Notes: generated by a model not told the origin, from the letters alone. Positions 41,790-54,524 are shown, counted from the first letter of the stretch. The stretch is 64,000 nt of DNA from Streptomyces sp. NBC_01465 (GCF_036227325.1 NZ_CP109467.1:4092001-4156000), one strand, 5' to 3'. A program made the numbers and translations.

Positions 41790-42455
41790 CTACTCGTCCT
41801 CGGCGAGGGTGAGCTCAACGCCGCCCACGAACCCTGCCGACAGGTTGTAGATGAAGGCCCCGAGCGTCGCCAGCGCCGTGGCCAGCACAACGTCGATGAC
41901 AGCGATCACCGACGTGAAGAGCAGCACCCGCGGAAGCGACAGGAACGACTGGAGATCGAACCCGCTGCTCTCGGTGGATCCGGTGGCCTCACTGATCGTG
42001 CCGCCCACCGTGGAGAAGACGCCCATGGCGTCCATGACCATCCACAGCACCGCGGCCGCCACGACCGTGCAGATGCCCAGCGCGATGGAGAGCAGGAAGC
42101 TCACCTTCATCACCGACCACGGATCGGCCTTGGCCACGCGCAGCCGCGCCTTGCGCGTGCGCGGCGTGGTCCGTGCGCCCGTACGCGGCCGGCGCACCGC
42201 ACCGGTCTGCTGATGGGCGCCGCCGGCGCGCTGCTGCCCGCCGTGACCGCCGTGCGTGCCCCCGCCGCCCGCAGGCGCCGGATAGGCCTGCGGAGGCTGG
42301 TACGGAGGCTGCTGCTGCGCCTCGAAACTCTGCGGCTGGGGCTGCGCCCCCCGGGTGTCCGTCACCGTTCCCCCTTGGGAGTCCGCGGCAGGGCCACGGG
42401 CACCATGTGCTCCAGCTCCGGAAGCGGCCGCTCCGGCGCCCGTGGCTCCACTCAC
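41790..42455 (-). CDS. DUF3566 membrane protein
   Basis: A 221-residue protein with a long disordered Gly/Ala/Gln/Pro-rich N-terminus (about 1-105) and a DUF3566 domain with two membrane helices (about 112-138 and 180-210). The GTG start at 42455 has GAGGAG about 5 bases upstream. The stop of gyrA lies 3 bp before it, so the two genes are one transcript. DUF3566 proteins follow gyrA throughout actinobacteria (Rv0007 type); proposed links to division are not proven. A shorter GTG start is possible inside the N-terminal tail. Confidence 0.9.
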   Translation of the reverse strand: MSGATGAGAAASGAGAHGARGPAADSQGGTVTDTRGAQPQPQSFEAQQQPPYQPPQAYPAPAGGGGTHGGHGGQQRAGGAHQQTGAVRRPRTGARTTPRTRKARLRVAKADPWSVMKVSFLLSIALGICTVVAAAVLWMVMDAMGVFSTVGGTISEATGSTESSGFDLQSFLSLPRVLLFTSVIAVIDVVLATALATLGAFIYNLSAGFVGGVELTLAEDE

Positions 42456-42458
42456 GCT

Positions 42459-45068
42459 CTACTCCTCGTGCTCCCCGGCCGAAGGCTCGGTGCCCTCGAC
42501 TTCCACCTCGGCCGCGCCGTCCGTGGCCGTGTCGATCTCGTCCCCTTCGGGACCGTCGACCTCTTCGGCCTCGCGGCCGGCCTCGGCGTTACGAGCGATG
42601 CCGACCACGGCGTCGCGCTTGCCCAGGTTGATCAGTTGGACGCCCATGGTGTCACGGCCCGTCTCCCTGACTTCATTGACTCGCGTACGAATCACACCGC
42701 CGCCGAGCGTGATGGCGAGGATTTCATCCGTCTCCTCGACCACCAGCGCGCCGACGAGCGAACCCCTGTCCTCCACGATCTTGGCGGCCTTGATACCGAG
42801 GCCACCGCGACCCTGGACGCGGTACTCGTCGACGGGGGTGCGCTTCGCGTACCCACCGTCGGTGGCGGTGAACACGAACGTACCCGGCCGGACGACATTC
42901 ATCGAGAGCAGTTCGTCTCCCTCGCGGAAACTCATCCCCTTGACGCCCGAGGTCGCACGCCCCATGGGACGCAGCGCATCGTCCGTTGCGGTGAACCTGA
43001 TCGACTGCGCCTTCTTGCTGACCAGCAGCAGATCGTCCTCGGACGAAACCAGCTCGGCACCGATCAGCTCGTCGTCGCTGCCGTCCGCGGTCTCCCGCAG
43101 ATTGATCGCGATGACACCACCCGAACGGGGCGAGTCGTAGTCCTTCAGGGAGGTCTTCTTCACCAGGCCGCCCTTGGTGGCCAGGATCAGATAGGGCGCG
43201 GCGTTGTAGTCGCGGATCGCGAGGATCTGGGCGATCTGCTCGTCCGGCTGGAAGGCCAGCAGGTTGGCCACGTGCTGCCCGCGCGCGTCGCGCCCGGCGT
43301 CGGGAAGCTCGTACGCCTTCGCGCGGTAGACCCGGCCCTTGTTCGTGAAGAACAGCAGCCAGTGGTGTGTCGTGGAGACGAAGAAGTGGTCGACGATGTC
43401 GTCCTGCTTCAGCTTCGTCCCGCGTACGCCCTTGCCGCCGCGCTTCTGCGAACGGTAGTCCTCGGTCTTGGTGCGCTTGACGTAGCCGCCGTTGGTGATG
43501 GTGACGACGATGTCCTCTTCGGCGATGAGGTCCTCCATGGACATATCACCGTCGAAGGGCACCAGCGCCGAGCGCCGGTCGTCGCCGAACTTGTCGACGA
43601 TCGCGGCCAGTTCCTCGCTGACGATCGCGCGCTGGCGCTCCGGCGAGGCAAGGATCTTGTTGTACTCGTTGATCTTGGCCTGCAGCTCGTCGTGCTCGGC
43701 CGTGATCTTCTGGTGCTCCAGAGCGGCCAGCCTGCGCAGCTGCATCTCCAGGATCGCGTTCGCCTGGATCTCGTCGATCTCCAGCAGGCCCATCAGGCCC
43801 TCGCGCGCGATCTCGACCGTGTTGCTGCGCCGGATCAGCGCGATGACCTCGTCGATCGCGTCCAGCGCCTTGAGCAGACCGCGCAGGATGTGGGCGCGCT
43901 CCTCCGCCTTGCGCAGACGGAACTTCGTACGCCGGACGATGACCTCGATCTGGTGCGTCACCCAGTGGCGGATGAACGCGTCGATCGACAGGGTGCGCGG
44001 CACCCCGTCCACCAGCGCCAGCATGTTGGCGCCGAAGTTCGACTGCAGATCGGTGTGCTTGTAGAGGTTGTTCAGCACGACCTTGGCGACCGCGTCGCGC
44101 TTCAGCACGACGACCAGGCGCTGGCCCGTTCGCGACGAGGTCTCGTCACGGACGTCCGCGATGCCGCCGACCTTGCCGTCCTTCACCAGGTCGGCGATCT
44201 TCTGCGCCAGGTTGTCCGGGTTGGTCTGGTACGGGAGCTCCGTCACCACCAGGCACTGGCGGTTCTGGATCTCCTCGACCGCGACGACCGCGCGCATCGT
44301 GATGGAGCCGCGCCCGGTCCGGTACGCCTCCTCGATGCCCTTGCGGCCCACGACCAGCGCACCGGTCGGGAAGTCCGGGCCCTTGATCCGCTCGAGCAGG
44401 GCGTCCAGGAGCTCCTCGTGCGAGGCCTCCGGGTTCTCCAGGTACCACTGCGCGCCGGCCGCGACCTCGCGGAGGTTGTGCGGCGGGATGTTGGTGGCCA
44501 TACCGACCGCGATACCCGCCGAACCGTTGACCAGCAGGTTCGGGAAGCGCGCCGGCAGGACCGTCGGCTCCTGGTTGCGCCCGTCGTAGTTGTCCTGGAA
44601 GTCGACGGTCTCCTCGTCGATGTCCCGGACCATCTCCATGGACAGCGGCATCATCTTGCACTCGGTGTACCGCATGGCGGCGGCCGGGTCGTTGCCCGGA
44701 GAACCGAAGTTGCCGTTGGAGTCCACCAGCGGCATGCGCATCGACCAGTGCTGCGCCAGGCGGACCAGGGCGTCGTAGATCGAGGAGTCGCCGTGCGGGT
44801 GGTACGTACCCATGACGTCACCGACGACGCGGGCGCACTTGTAGAAGCCCTTCTCGGGCCGGTAGCCACCGTCGTACATCGCGTACAGGACGCGACGGTG
44901 CACGGGCTTCAGCCCGTCCCGTACGTCCGGCAGCGCACGCGACACGATGACGGACATCGCGTAGTCGAGGTAGGAGCGCTGCATCTCCGTCTCGAGCCCG
45001 ACCGGCTCGATGCGCAGGACAGGCTGTTCTTCCGCGTCAGGGGAAGCGGGGGTGTTCTCGTCGGCCAT
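42459..45068 (-). CDS. gyrA: DNA gyrase subunit A
   Basis: An 869-residue gyrase breakage-reunion subunit. The quinolone region [10 protein letters not shown] has Ser and Asp at the resistance positions. The catalytic tyrosine is in A-M-R-Y-T-E. The C-terminal beta-pinwheel carries the gyrase box Q-K-R-G-G-K-G and ends in an acidic tail. ATG 45068, 42 bp downstream of the gyrB stop. Works with GyrB to introduce negative supercoils. Confidence 0.98.
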   Translation of the reverse strand: MADENTPASPDAEEQPVLRIEPVGLETEMQRSYLDYAMSVIVSRALPDVRDGLKPVHRRVLYAMYDGGYRPEKGFYKCARVVGDVMGTYHPHGDSSIYDALVRLAQHWSMRMPLVDSNGNFGSPGNDPAAAMRYTECKMMPLSMEMVRDIDEETVDFQDNYDGRNQEPTVLPARFPNLLVNGSAGIAVGMATNIPPHNLREVAAGAQWYLENPEASHEELLDALLERIKGPDFPTGALVVGRKGIEEAYRTGRGSITMRAVVAVEEIQNRQCLVVTELPYQTNPDNLAQKIADLVKDGKVGGIADVRDETSSRTGQRLVVVLKRDAVAKVVLNNLYKHTDLQSNFGANMLALVDGVPRTLSIDAFIRHWVTHQIEVIVRRTKFRLRKAEERAHILRGLLKALDAIDEVIALIRRSNTVEIAREGLMGLLEIDEIQANAILEMQLRRLAALEHQKITAEHDELQAKINEYNKILASPERQRAIVSEELAAIVDKFGDDRRSALVPFDGDMSMEDLIAEEDIVVTITNGGYVKRTKTEDYRSQKRGGKGVRGTKLKQDDIVDHFFVSTTHHWLLFFTNKGRVYRAKAYELPDAGRDARGQHVANLLAFQPDEQIAQILAIRDYNAAPYLILATKGGLVKKTSLKDYDSPRSGGVIAINLRETADGSDDELIGAELVSSEDDLLLVSKKAQSIRFTATDDALRPMGRATSGVKGMSFREGDELLSMNVVRPGTFVFTATDGGYAKRTPVDEYRVQGRGGLGIKAAKIVEDRGSLVGALVVEETDEILAITLGGGVIRTRVNEVRETGRDTMGVQLINLGKRDAVVGIARNAEAGREAEEVDGPEGDEIDTATDGAAEVEVEGTEPSAGEHEE

Positions 45069-45110
45069 TGCTGGTCAAAATCCTTTCGAAGCGGTCAGCG
45101 ACAGACCGAC

Positions 45111-47423
<2,313 letters not shown>

Positions 47424-47524
47424 TCATCGCCCACCACCGGTTTCACGGCCCGCACACAGGGCAGCGGTACGCACCGGAAGCCCCCGCGTTTCACGCGCCG
47501 CACCGCAGACCGGACGACGCACAT

Positions 47525-47538
47525 GTTTCACGTGAAAC
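47525..47538. other. parS site 3
   Basis: Perfect GTTTCACGTGAAAC, intergenic between gyrB and DUF721, about 4 kb from oriC. Confidence 0.96.
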
Positions 47539-47547
47539 GGAGTCGCT

Positions 47548-47561
47548 GTTTCACGTGAAAC
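47548..47561. other. parS site 4, twin of site 3
   Basis: Perfect GTTTCACGTGAAAC, 23 bp start to start from site 3, which puts the two sites about two helical turns apart on the same DNA face. Confidence 0.96.
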
Positions 47562-47579
47562 AGCGTCGCCGGAGGGTTC

Positions 47580-48128
47580 TCAGCCGTACGTGTCCCCGGG
47601 GCCGGTACTGCCCGGCGCCCGCAGGCGCCCGAAGCGCTGCGGCGGTCCGCCCGGCCCCAGCACCTTGATCAGCCGCACGGTGCCGTGCCCCAGATCCGCA
47701 TTCAGCCGGGCGACCAGCTGCGGAGCCAGCAGCCGGAGCTGCGTCGCCCACGCCGTCGAATCGCACTGCACGGTCAGGACCCGCTCATCGGGTTCCTCGT
47801 CGTAGCGCAGCGGGACACAGTGCTTCGCCAGGTCCTCCCCGACGATCTGCGGCCACCGCCCCATCACTCCGCCCACCGCAGCCGGCGTCTCCCACCCGCG
47901 CTCGGTGATCAACCGGTTGATCGCGGCCCCCAGCGTCAACGGATCCCGTCCGTCGGCACGTGCCCCCGACCGCAGTCCGCCCCGCTTGGCCTGCTTCTTC
48001 TCCTGTGCCGCGGCGCCCCGCGCCTTCGCCTGCTCCTTCGCCGCCCGCAGCGCGACCCGCGCCAGATCGACCCCGGAAGGCTCAGGAACCCTGGGCTGCT
48101 CGGCGGGGGAGGACGGCTGCCCGCTCAC
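47580..48128 (-). CDS. DUF721 family protein
   Basis: A 182-residue protein with a basic N-terminal tail (K/A/R-rich, about 25-55) and a C-terminal DUF721 domain ([12 protein letters not shown], then [12 protein letters not shown]). Found between recF and gyrB in most actinobacteria (Rv0004 type) and related to DciA, which loads the replicative helicase; the role as helicase loader here is inferred from that relation. GTGA overlap with recF. Confidence 0.9.
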   Translation of the reverse strand: MSGQPSSPAEQPRVPEPSGVDLARVALRAAKEQAKARGAAAQEKKQAKRGGLRSGARADGRDPLTLGAAINRLITERGWETPAAVGGVMGRWPQIVGEDLAKHCVPLRYDEEPDERVLTVQCDSTAWATQLRLLAPQLVARLNADLGHGTVRLIKVLGPGGPPQRFGRLRAPGSTGPGDTYG

Positions 48129-49255
48129 AGGCGTTCCACCGCGCCGTCCGTCACGCCGTACCGCACTCCGGCCAGCACTCCGGGAACGTCGTCGTCCACC
48201 GCAGCCGTCACCAGCACCTGCTCACCCGGCGCCACGAGCTCGGCCAGCCGCTCCCGTCGCCGCGCGTCCAGTTCGGCGAAGACGTCGTCCAGCACCAGCA
48301 CCGGTTCGTTGCCCTCGGCGCGCAGCAGATCGTACGAAGCCAGCCGGAGCGCCAGCGCATACGACCAGGACTCCCCATGGCTCGCGTACCCCTTGGCAGG
48401 CAGCCGCCCGAGCTTGAGTACGAGATCGTCCCGGTGGGGTCCGACCAGCGTCACACCGCGCTCGATCTCCTGCTTCCGGGCGTCGACCAGCGCCGCGATC
48501 AGCAGCTCGTACAGCTCCTCACGCGTCTGCGCACCCTCGATCCCCTCGCCCAGCGAACTGCGGTACTCGAGCGCCACCGGGCCGCCGCCCGGGGCCAGTT
48601 GCTCGTACGCCTTGTCCGCCATCGGCTGCAGCGTCGCGATCAGATCCAGCCGCTGCGCCAACAGTTCCGCACCCACGCGCCCCAGGTGCTGGTCCCACAC
48701 GTCGAGCGTGGACAGATCCATCGAGCGGCCGCCGTGCCGGCGCGCCATCGCCGCTGATTTCAGCAGGGTGTTGCGCTGCTTCAGCACCCGCTCGTAATCG
48801 GAGCGGACCCCGGCGATCCGCGGCGAGCGGGCAGTGATCAGTTCGTCCAGAAACCGGCGGCGCTCACCCGGATCGCCCTTGACCAGCGCCAAGTCCTCGG
48901 GGGCGAACAGCACTGTCCGTACGATCCCCAGCACATCACGCGGTCTGACCTGCGAGGACCTGTTGATACGCGCCCGGTTCGCCTTCCCGGGGTTGAGCTC
49001 CAGCTCGATCAGCTGCGAGCGCTCGCCCTGCGTGACGGCGGCGCGGATGACGGCCCGGTCGGCACCCATCCGTACCAGCGGCGCGTCGGAGGAGACCCGG
49101 TGGCTCCCTAGCGTCGCCAGATAACCGACCGCCTCGACCAGATTGGTCTTGCCCTGGCCGTTGGCGCCCACGAACGCAGTGACGCCCGGATCGAGAGGGA
49201 CCTCGACCCGGGCGTACGAGCGGAAGTCGGCCAGCGACAGATGCGTGACGTGCAT
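48125..49255 (-). CDS. recF: DNA repair and replication protein RecF
   Basis: A 376-residue SMC-like ATPase. Walker [10 protein letters not shown] at about residues 30-38, the ABC signature in the central region and Walker [12 protein letters not shown] near the C-terminus. It promotes RecA loading at gaps. ATG 49255, 33 bp after gnd; downstream overlap with DUF721. Confidence 0.97.
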   Translation of the reverse strand: MHVTHLSLADFRSYARVEVPLDPGVTAFVGANGQGKTNLVEAVGYLATLGSHRVSSDAPLVRMGADRAVIRAAVTQGERSQLIELELNPGKANRARINRSSQVRPRDVLGIVRTVLFAPEDLALVKGDPGERRRFLDELITARSPRIAGVRSDYERVLKQRNTLLKSAAMARRHGGRSMDLSTLDVWDQHLGRVGAELLAQRLDLIATLQPMADKAYEQLAPGGGPVALEYRSSLGEGIEGAQTREELYELLIAALVDARKQEIERGVTLVGPHRDDLVLKLGRLPAKGYASHGESWSYALALRLASYDLLRAEGNEPVLVLDDVFAELDARRRERLAELVAPGEQVLVTAAVDDDVPGVLAGVRYGVTDGAVERL

Positions 49256-49288
49256 GAGTGCGGTCCGACCTTCCCCCTGCTTGCTGGC

Positions 49289-50167
49289 TTACTTCTTGTT
49301 CTCGACCGCGTGGCCGCCGAACTGGTTGCGCAGTGCCGCGATCATCTTCATCTGCGGGGAGTCGTCCTGGCGGGACGCGAAGCGGGCGAAGAGCGACGCC
49401 GTGATCGCGGGAAGCGGTACGGAGTTGTCGATCGCTGCCTCGACCGTCCAGCGGCCCTCGCCGGAGTCGGCGGCGAATCCGCGGAGCTTGTCCAGGTGCT
49501 CGTCGTCGTCCAGCGCGTTGACCGCCAGGTCGAGCAGCCAGGAACGGATGACGGTGCCTTCCTGCCAGGAGCGGAAGACCTCGCGCACGTCGGTGACGGA
49601 GTCGACCTTCTCCAGCAGCTCCCAGCCCTCGGCGTACGCCTGCATCATGGCGTACTCGATGCCGTTGTGGACCATCTTGGCGAAGTGGCCGGCGCCGACC
49701 TTGCCCGCGTGGACCGAGCCGAACTCGCCCTCGGGCTTGAGGGCATCGAAGATGGGCTGCACCTTGGCGACGTTCTCGGCGTCACCGCCGTACATCAGCG
49801 CATAGCCGTTCTCCAGGCCCCAGACACCGCCCGAGACACCGCAGTCGACGAAGCCGATGCCCTTGGCCGCGAGCTCCTCGGCGTGCTTCTCGTCGTCCGT
49901 CCAGCGGGAGTTCCCGCCGTCGACGACGATGTCGCCCGGCTCCAGCAGCTCACCGAGTTCGTCAACGGTGGACTGGGTCGCGGCACCTGCCGGGACCATC
50001 ACCCAGACGACCCGCGGGCCCTTGAGCTTGCTGACAAGCTCTCCCAGGCTGTTGACATCCGCGAGGTCCGGATTGCGGTCGTAACCGATGACGGTGTGGC
50101 CTGCGCGGCGGATGCGCTCGCGCATGTTGCCGCCCATCTTGCCGAGGCCGACGAGACCGAGCTCCAT
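49289..50167 (-). CDS. gnd: 6-Phosphogluconate dehydrogenase, short NAD-type (GntZ/YqeC)
   Basis: A 292-residue decarboxylating dehydrogenase. Rossmann motif G-L-G-K-M-G-G-N-M at residues 6-14, substrate motif G-G-N-S-R-W and C-terminal helical domain with K-M-V-H-N-G-I-E-Y. The short length marks the non-pentose-phosphate class. It was placed here by the actinobacterial dnaN-gnd-recF order, so it is a metabolic gene inside the replication cluster. ATG 50167 (E-L-G-L-V-G); codons upstream extend into the gap. Confidence 0.95.
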   Translation of the reverse strand: MELGLVGLGKMGGNMRERIRRAGHTVIGYDRNPDLADVNSLGELVSKLKGPRVVWVMVPAGAATQSTVDELGELLEPGDIVVDGGNSRWTDDEKHAEELAAKGIGFVDCGVSGGVWGLENGYALMYGGDAENVAKVQPIFDALKPEGEFGSVHAGKVGAGHFAKMVHNGIEYAMMQAYAEGWELLEKVDSVTDVREVFRSWQEGTVIRSWLLDLAVNALDDDEHLDKLRGFAADSGEGRWTVEAAIDNSVPLPAITASLFARFASRQDDSPQMKMIAALRNQFGGHAVENKK

Positions 50168-50246
50168 CAGAAGATCCTTAGTGACGTGGTGGCGTTTCGT
50201 ACCCGCGTCCGAGCCTACGCCGGGACGCGGGTACACACCTGCGGGG

Positions 50247-51377
50247 TCAGCCGCTCAGACGTACCGGCATGATCAGGTACTTGTACGCGTCGTCCGCCTC
50301 GGCATCCACGGCAGGCCGCCCGCTGAGGAGCGCCGGCTTCGTCGATGTCGTGAAGGACAGCTGGGCGACCGGGGAGTCGATCGCGCTGAGCCCGTCCAGC
50401 AGGAACGTCGGGTTGAAGGCGATCGAGATGTCGTCGCCCTCGAGCTTGCAGTCGACCCGCTCCACAGCCTGTGCATCGTCGCTGGAACCGGCTTCGAGGA
50501 TCAGCACGCCCTGCTCGAAGCTGAGCCGCACCGGAGTGTTCCGCTCGGCCACCAGGGACACACGCTTGACGGCCTCGACGAACGGAGCGGTCTCGATGAC
50601 GGCGATCGAATTGAACTCCGTCGGGAAGAGCGTCCGGTACTTCGGCAGGTCGCCCTCGAGGAGACGGGTGGTCGTACGCCGCCCGGCACCCTCGAAACCG
50701 ATCAGGCCCTCACCCGCACCGGAGCCCGAGAGCGCAATGGTGACGGTGTCGCCACTGGTCAGCGACTTGGCGGTGTCCAGGAGCGTCTTGGCGGGCACCA
50801 GGGCGACCGCGGAAGCATCCGGGTTCTCCGGCTTCCACAGGAACTCGCGGACCGCGAAGCGGTAGCGGTCGGTGGAGGCCAGGGTGACCGTGTCGCCCTC
50901 GATCTCGATACGCACACCGGTCAGGACCGGCAGTGTGTCGTCGCGGCCGGCGGCGATCGCCACCTGGGCGGCGGCGGACGCGAAGACCTCACCAGGAACA
51001 GTGCCCGTGGCGGTCGGCATCTGCGGCAGCGCCGGGTACTCCTCCACAGGCAGGGTGTGGAGTGTGAATCGCGAGGATCCGCAGACCACGGTCGCCCGTA
51101 CACCGTCTGTGGAAATCTCCACCGGACGGTTCGGAAGTGCACGGCAGATGTCGGCGAGCAGCCGCCCCGAAACCAGGACCGTGCCGTCCTCCTCGATCTC
51201 TGCGTCGACCGATACCCGTGCCGAGACCTCGTAGTCGAAGCCGGAGAGGCTGAGGGAGCCCTCCTCCGCCTTCAGCAGAAGGCCCGCGAGAACGGGCACC
51301 GGCGGACGTGCCGGGAGGCTGCGTGCCGTCCAGGCCACCGCCTCGGCGAGTACATCGCGCTCCACCCGGATCTTCAC
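50247..51377 (-). CDS. dnaN: DNA polymerase III beta clamp
   Basis: A 376-residue sliding clamp with three clamp domains. The first is K-I-R-V-E-R-D-V-L-A-E-A-V-A-W, and the C-terminus ends Y-L-I-M-P-V-R-L, the standard clamp tail. It lies directly leftward of oriC, transcribed away from it. ATG 51377 faces the AT-richer end of oriC, with AAGGCGG-type ribosome-binding bases upstream. Confidence 0.98.
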   Translation of the reverse strand: MKIRVERDVLAEAVAWTARSLPARPPVPVLAGLLLKAEEGSLSLSGFDYEVSARVSVDAEIEEDGTVLVSGRLLADICRALPNRPVEISTDGVRATVVCGSSRFTLHTLPVEEYPALPQMPTATGTVPGEVFASAAAQVAIAAGRDDTLPVLTGVRIEIEGDTVTLASTDRYRFAVREFLWKPENPDASAVALVPAKTLLDTAKSLTSGDTVTIALSGSGAGEGLIGFEGAGRRTTTRLLEGDLPKYRTLFPTEFNSIAVIETAPFVEAVKRVSLVAERNTPVRLSFEQGVLILEAGSSDDAQAVERVDCKLEGDDISIAFNPTFLLDGLSAIDSPVAQLSFTTSTKPALLSGRPAVDAEADDAYKYLIMPVRLSG

Positions 51378-51571
51378 CGGAACCGCCTCCTGCTGTTGCT
51401 CGCTCGCCCTGCTGGCCTCGTCGTCGGCTTGTTGCCGGGGAACAGTCTGACAGCCGCCACCGACACTCGGTGCGAGTCGGGGTCAAGTCGCGACAAGAGG
51501 CCAGGGAGGCTCCGGCGCCGAGTTGTGCACAGGCCCCACTTCGAAGCGAAATTCCAGCTAACTCTAGGGGG

Positions 51572-51583
51572 TAGTAGTAGTAG
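51572..51583 (+). other. Candidate DnaA-trio unwinding element in oriC
   Basis: Four tandem TAG triplets, followed by GGCC and then a DnaA-box-like TGTGGAAAC (51588-51596); one more TAG lies at 51565. This order (TAG repeats, short GC-rich step, TGTGGA box on the same strand) matches the DnaA-trio basal unwinding element described for Bacillus, where 3'-GAT-5' triplets lie beyond a GC-rich step from a DnaA box. The left flank is the least GC-rich part of the origin. Confidence 0.6.
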
Positions 51584-52133
51584 GGCCTGTGGAAACGGTG
51601 GAAAACCTCGTTTTCGCAGGTCAGACCTACTTTTTTGTCCACTGCGCCTGTGGGCGGAGCCGGTGGAAAACCCAGCTGTTCTGTGGACATCGAAAAGTTC
51701 TGCACACCCGATGCACAGGACAGGGGTACTTCTCCCCAGCGCTGTCCCCAGCTTTACCCACGTTCCCCACAGCCCAACCGACCTCCTTGGTGTGACGGCT
51801 TTCACTCGACCCAGTGACCTCGGGCGTTTCGTTGCCGAACAGTGGACAAGGGTGTGGAGAAGTTGGGGACAAGACAGCTCAGCCTGTGGGCCGTCGGTGG
51901 ACAACTCGTCCACGCCCCTGTGGATGAAATTTCTGTCCACAGTCTGTGGAGTTCGGTTGACCACAAATCCACAGGCCTCTGACCAGGTGTGATGAAGTCT
52001 CAGCAACCGCCCCTGTGGACACAATCTGGACAACTCGGTAGTCCCCAGGGTGTGGACGACGTCCAGCCCCAAGATCTGTGGAGAACACTCTCGCGCGTCC
52101 GCGTATTCGAACAGAGGTGGGTCCCGGAACGCC

Positions 52134-52170
52134 GAAGGGCGCCCGGGGAGTTCGTCCCCGGGCGCCCTTC
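52134..52170 (-). terminator. dnaA terminator
   Basis: Perfect 16-bp stem (52134-52149 with 52155-52170, core GGGCGCCCGGGGA), loop GTTCG, 34 bp past the dnaA stop codon. Confidence 0.92.
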
Positions 52171-52203
52171 GAGAGCCCGTACGGCCCCCTGAAAGCTGCT
52201 GTG

Positions 52204-54021
52204 TCAGCCGTTCTTGATGCGGTTGGTGAGCTCGGTGACCTGGTTGTAGATGGACCGGCGCTCGGCCATCAGCGCCCTGATCTTCCGGTCCGCGTGCATC
52301 ACGGTCGTATGGTCGCGACCGCCGAACTGCGCCCCGATCTTGGGCAGTGACAGATCCGTGAGCTCACGGCAGAGGTACATCGCGATCTGCCGGGCCGTCA
52401 CCAGCACGCGGCTGCGCGAGGATCCGCAGAGGTCCTCCACCGTCAGCCCGAAGTAGTCGGCCGTGGCCGCCATGATGGCGCTCGCGGTGATCTCGGGCGC
52501 CGAGTCCTCGCCACCGGGGATCAGGTCCTTCAGCACGATCTCGGTGAGACCGAGATCCACCGGCTGCCGGTTGAGCGACGCGAACGCCGTCACCCGGATC
52601 AGCGCCCCCTCCAGCTCGCGGATGTTGCGCGAGATGCGGGAGGCGATGAACTCCAGTACCTCCGGCGGGGCGTTGAGCTGTTCCTGCACGGCCTTCTTAC
52701 GAAGGATCGCGATCCGCGTCTCCAGCTCCGGCGGCTGTACGTCGGTCGTCAGACCCCACTCGAAGCGGTTGCGCAGCCGGTCCTCCAGCGTCACCAGCTG
52801 CTTGGGCGGCCGGTCGGAGGAGAGCACGATCTGCTTGTTGGCGTTGTGCAGCGTATTGAAGGTGTGGAAGAACTCCTCCTGCGTCGACTCCTTGCTCGCG
52901 AGGAACTGGATGTCGTCGACGAGCAGGATGTCCACGTCGCGGTAGCGCTTGCGGAAGGTGTCGCCCTTGCCGTCGCGGATGGAGTTGATGAACTCGTTGG
53001 TGAACTCCTCGGAGCTCACGTAGCGCACCCGGGTGCCCGGGTAGAGGCTGCGCGCGTAGTGCCCGATGGCATGCAGCAGGTGGGTCTTGCCGAGCCCCGA
53101 CTCCCCGTAGATGAAGAGAGGGTTGTACGCCTTCGCCGGCGCCTCGGCGACGGCCACCGCGGCGGCGTGCGCGAAGCGGTTGGACGCGCCGATGACGAAG
53201 GTGTCGAAGAGGTACTTCGGATTGAGCCTGGCATGCGGCTCGCCGGGTCCCGCGGCGGGCGCGGGCTGCGCTGCCAGCGGACCCGGCCGTCCGCCACCGG
53301 ACGGCATCGGGGAGCCGGGACCGCCGCCGTGGCGCGGGCCCTGATGCTCCTGGTCGTCGCGGTGGTCACGGTGGCTCCCGGGACCGCGGTGCTCCGGCTG
53401 CTGCTGTTCGTACTGCTGTCGCTCTGGCTGCTGCCGGTAGTCGTGCTGGGGCTGCTGCGACGGGTGCTGCCTGGGGGGCGCGTACGGCTCGCGCCACTGT
53501 TCCTGCGAGGGCTCGCGGTCCTGGAACCCGCCGAGGCGCTGCTGCTGCCAGGAGAGATCCTCCTGGGTGCGCGGCCAGGCGCCGGGGTCGGGGCGCTGCT
53601 GCTGGTAGTCCGGGTAGGCGGGCCGTGCCGTCGGCATTCCGTCGTCGGCGGGCCTGCGCCCGTAGTCCTCGTAGGTGTCGATGTGGCGCGGCTCGTCGAG
53701 CTGCGGGGGTGACGGGTAGTGCTGCTGTACGGGCGGAGCGGGGTCGCCGATCGTGTCGTCGACGGTGATCGCGATCCGGGTCGGGCGGCCGCACTCGAGC
53801 GTCAGCATCTCGTTGATGAGCGGGGCGAGCCGGCCCTCGAGAACCTGCTTCCCGTATTCATTCGGGACGGCGAGGAGAGCGGTGTTGTTGATCAGAACAA
53901 GCGGCTGGCACCGTTCGATCCACTGCTTGTCCTTCGGCGCGATGTTTTGCTGGCCCTCGCCGAGGAGATGCTCGAGCACGCGTGGCCACACTGCGGCAAG
54001 ATCGGCAGGTACGTCAGCCAC
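52204..54021 (-). CDS. dnaA: Chromosomal replication initiator DnaA
   Basis: A 605-residue initiator. Domain I (1-90), an expanded disordered domain II (about 95-270) rich in Gln, Pro, His and Arg, domain III AAA+ with Walker [10 protein letters not shown] and Walker [10 protein letters not shown], and domain IV with S-R-S-R-V-L and the DNA-contact signature [11 protein letters not shown] long domain II is typical of Streptomyces. Start set at GTG 54021 ([11 protein letters not shown]); an ATG 75 bases upstream has no homology support. Confidence 0.97.
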   Translation of the reverse strand: MADVPADLAAVWPRVLEHLLGEGQQNIAPKDKQWIERCQPLVLINNTALLAVPNEYGKQVLEGRLAPLINEMLTLECGRPTRIAITVDDTIGDPAPPVQQHYPSPPQLDEPRHIDTYEDYGRRPADDGMPTARPAYPDYQQQRPDPGAWPRTQEDLSWQQQRLGGFQDREPSQEQWREPYAPPRQHPSQQPQHDYRQQPERQQYEQQQPEHRGPGSHRDHRDDQEHQGPRHGGGPGSPMPSGGGRPGPLAAQPAPAAGPGEPHARLNPKYLFDTFVIGASNRFAHAAAVAVAEAPAKAYNPLFIYGESGLGKTHLLHAIGHYARSLYPGTRVRYVSSEEFTNEFINSIRDGKGDTFRKRYRDVDILLVDDIQFLASKESTQEEFFHTFNTLHNANKQIVLSSDRPPKQLVTLEDRLRNRFEWGLTTDVQPPELETRIAILRKKAVQEQLNAPPEVLEFIASRISRNIRELEGALIRVTAFASLNRQPVDLGLTEIVLKDLIPGGEDSAPEITASAIMAATADYFGLTVEDLCGSSRSRVLVTARQIAMYLCRELTDLSLPKIGAQFGGRDHTTVMHADRKIRALMAERRSIYNQVTELTNRIKNG

Positions 54022-54368
54022 AGGGCACGCTCTCTCGAAGGTCCCACGAATGTGTGGTTCTCGGGACGGGGTGTGAAGGCAGGCAAGTTCAGCCACGGTA
54101 GTCGCGGCGGCTGATGACGTTCAAGTTGTTGTCCACAGGCTGGGGACAGTGGACCCCGGCGAGGGTCTGGTTTGACCGGATGGCGTAGCCGCGCGTACCG
54201 TAACCAGGTCGAGTTGTCGATGGCTGCTGCCGCCTGCCTCCGATGGGCAAAGATCGCGATCTTGTTGATCGTGTAGCGGTGCACACGGGCGTATACGAGT
54301 TCCTCGTGGGCGCACGGTGACAGCCAGGCGATGTCCCGCCACCACCGATTCATTTCTGGAGCCCCCGA
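54022..54368. promoter_or_regulatory. Divergent dnaA-rpmH promoter region
   Basis: 347 bp without a gene. It carries the dnaA promoter (leftward) and the rpmH promoter (rightward) and one perfect DnaA box at 54130-54138. Individual -10/-35 hexamers are not clear by eye. Confidence 0.7.
54130..54138 (+). promoter_or_regulatory. Perfect DnaA box upstream of dnaA
   Basis: TTGTCCACA, about 110 bp before the dnaA start codon, in the right place for autorepression. A TGGGGACAG stretch follows at 54141. Confidence 0.75.
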
Positions 54369-54506
54369 GTGAGCAAGCGCACCTTCCAGCCGAACAACCG
54401 CCGTCGCGCCAAGACCCACGGCTTCCGCCTGCGGATGCGTACCCGCGCCGGCCGTGCCATCCTGGCCAACCGCCGTGGCAAGGGCCGCAGCAGCCTGTCC
54501 GCCTGA
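54369..54506 (+). CDS. rpmH: 50S ribosomal protein L34
   Basis: A 45-residue, very basic protein. [18 protein letters not shown] and the ending L-S-A are family-standard. GTG start. First gene of the rightward cluster, 18 bp before rnpA. Confidence 0.98.
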
Positions 54507-54524
54507 TCTCGTACAGGTCATGAC

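Larger units (their letters stand above)
51378..52203. other. Chromosomal replication origin oriC
   Basis: 826-bp gene-free dnaN-dnaA interval. I count about 18 DnaA-box-like 9-mers, starting at 51523, 51588, 51635, 51682, 51841, 51853, 51864, 51896, 51906, 51919, 51933, 51945, 51957, 51965, 52014, 52025, 52051 and 52077. Thirteen differ from TTGTCCACA by one base and none is a perfect match. Both orientations occur, mostly TGTGGA on the plus strand, and the densest part is 51841-52085. A TAG-repeat at 51572-51583 next to the box at 51588 is the best unwinding candidate. The dnaA terminator (52134-52170) closes the right end. Confidence 0.95.

Noticed and set aside
47488..47501. Third parS site near the gyrB pair (GTTTCACG followed by CGCCGC)
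   Set aside because: Only the left half matches; the right arm lacks GTGAAAC, so it is at most a half-site.
54022..54096. DnaA start 75 bases upstream
   Set aside because: The extra residues have no similarity to DnaA, while [11 protein letters not shown] after GTG 54021 matches Streptomyces DnaA starts.
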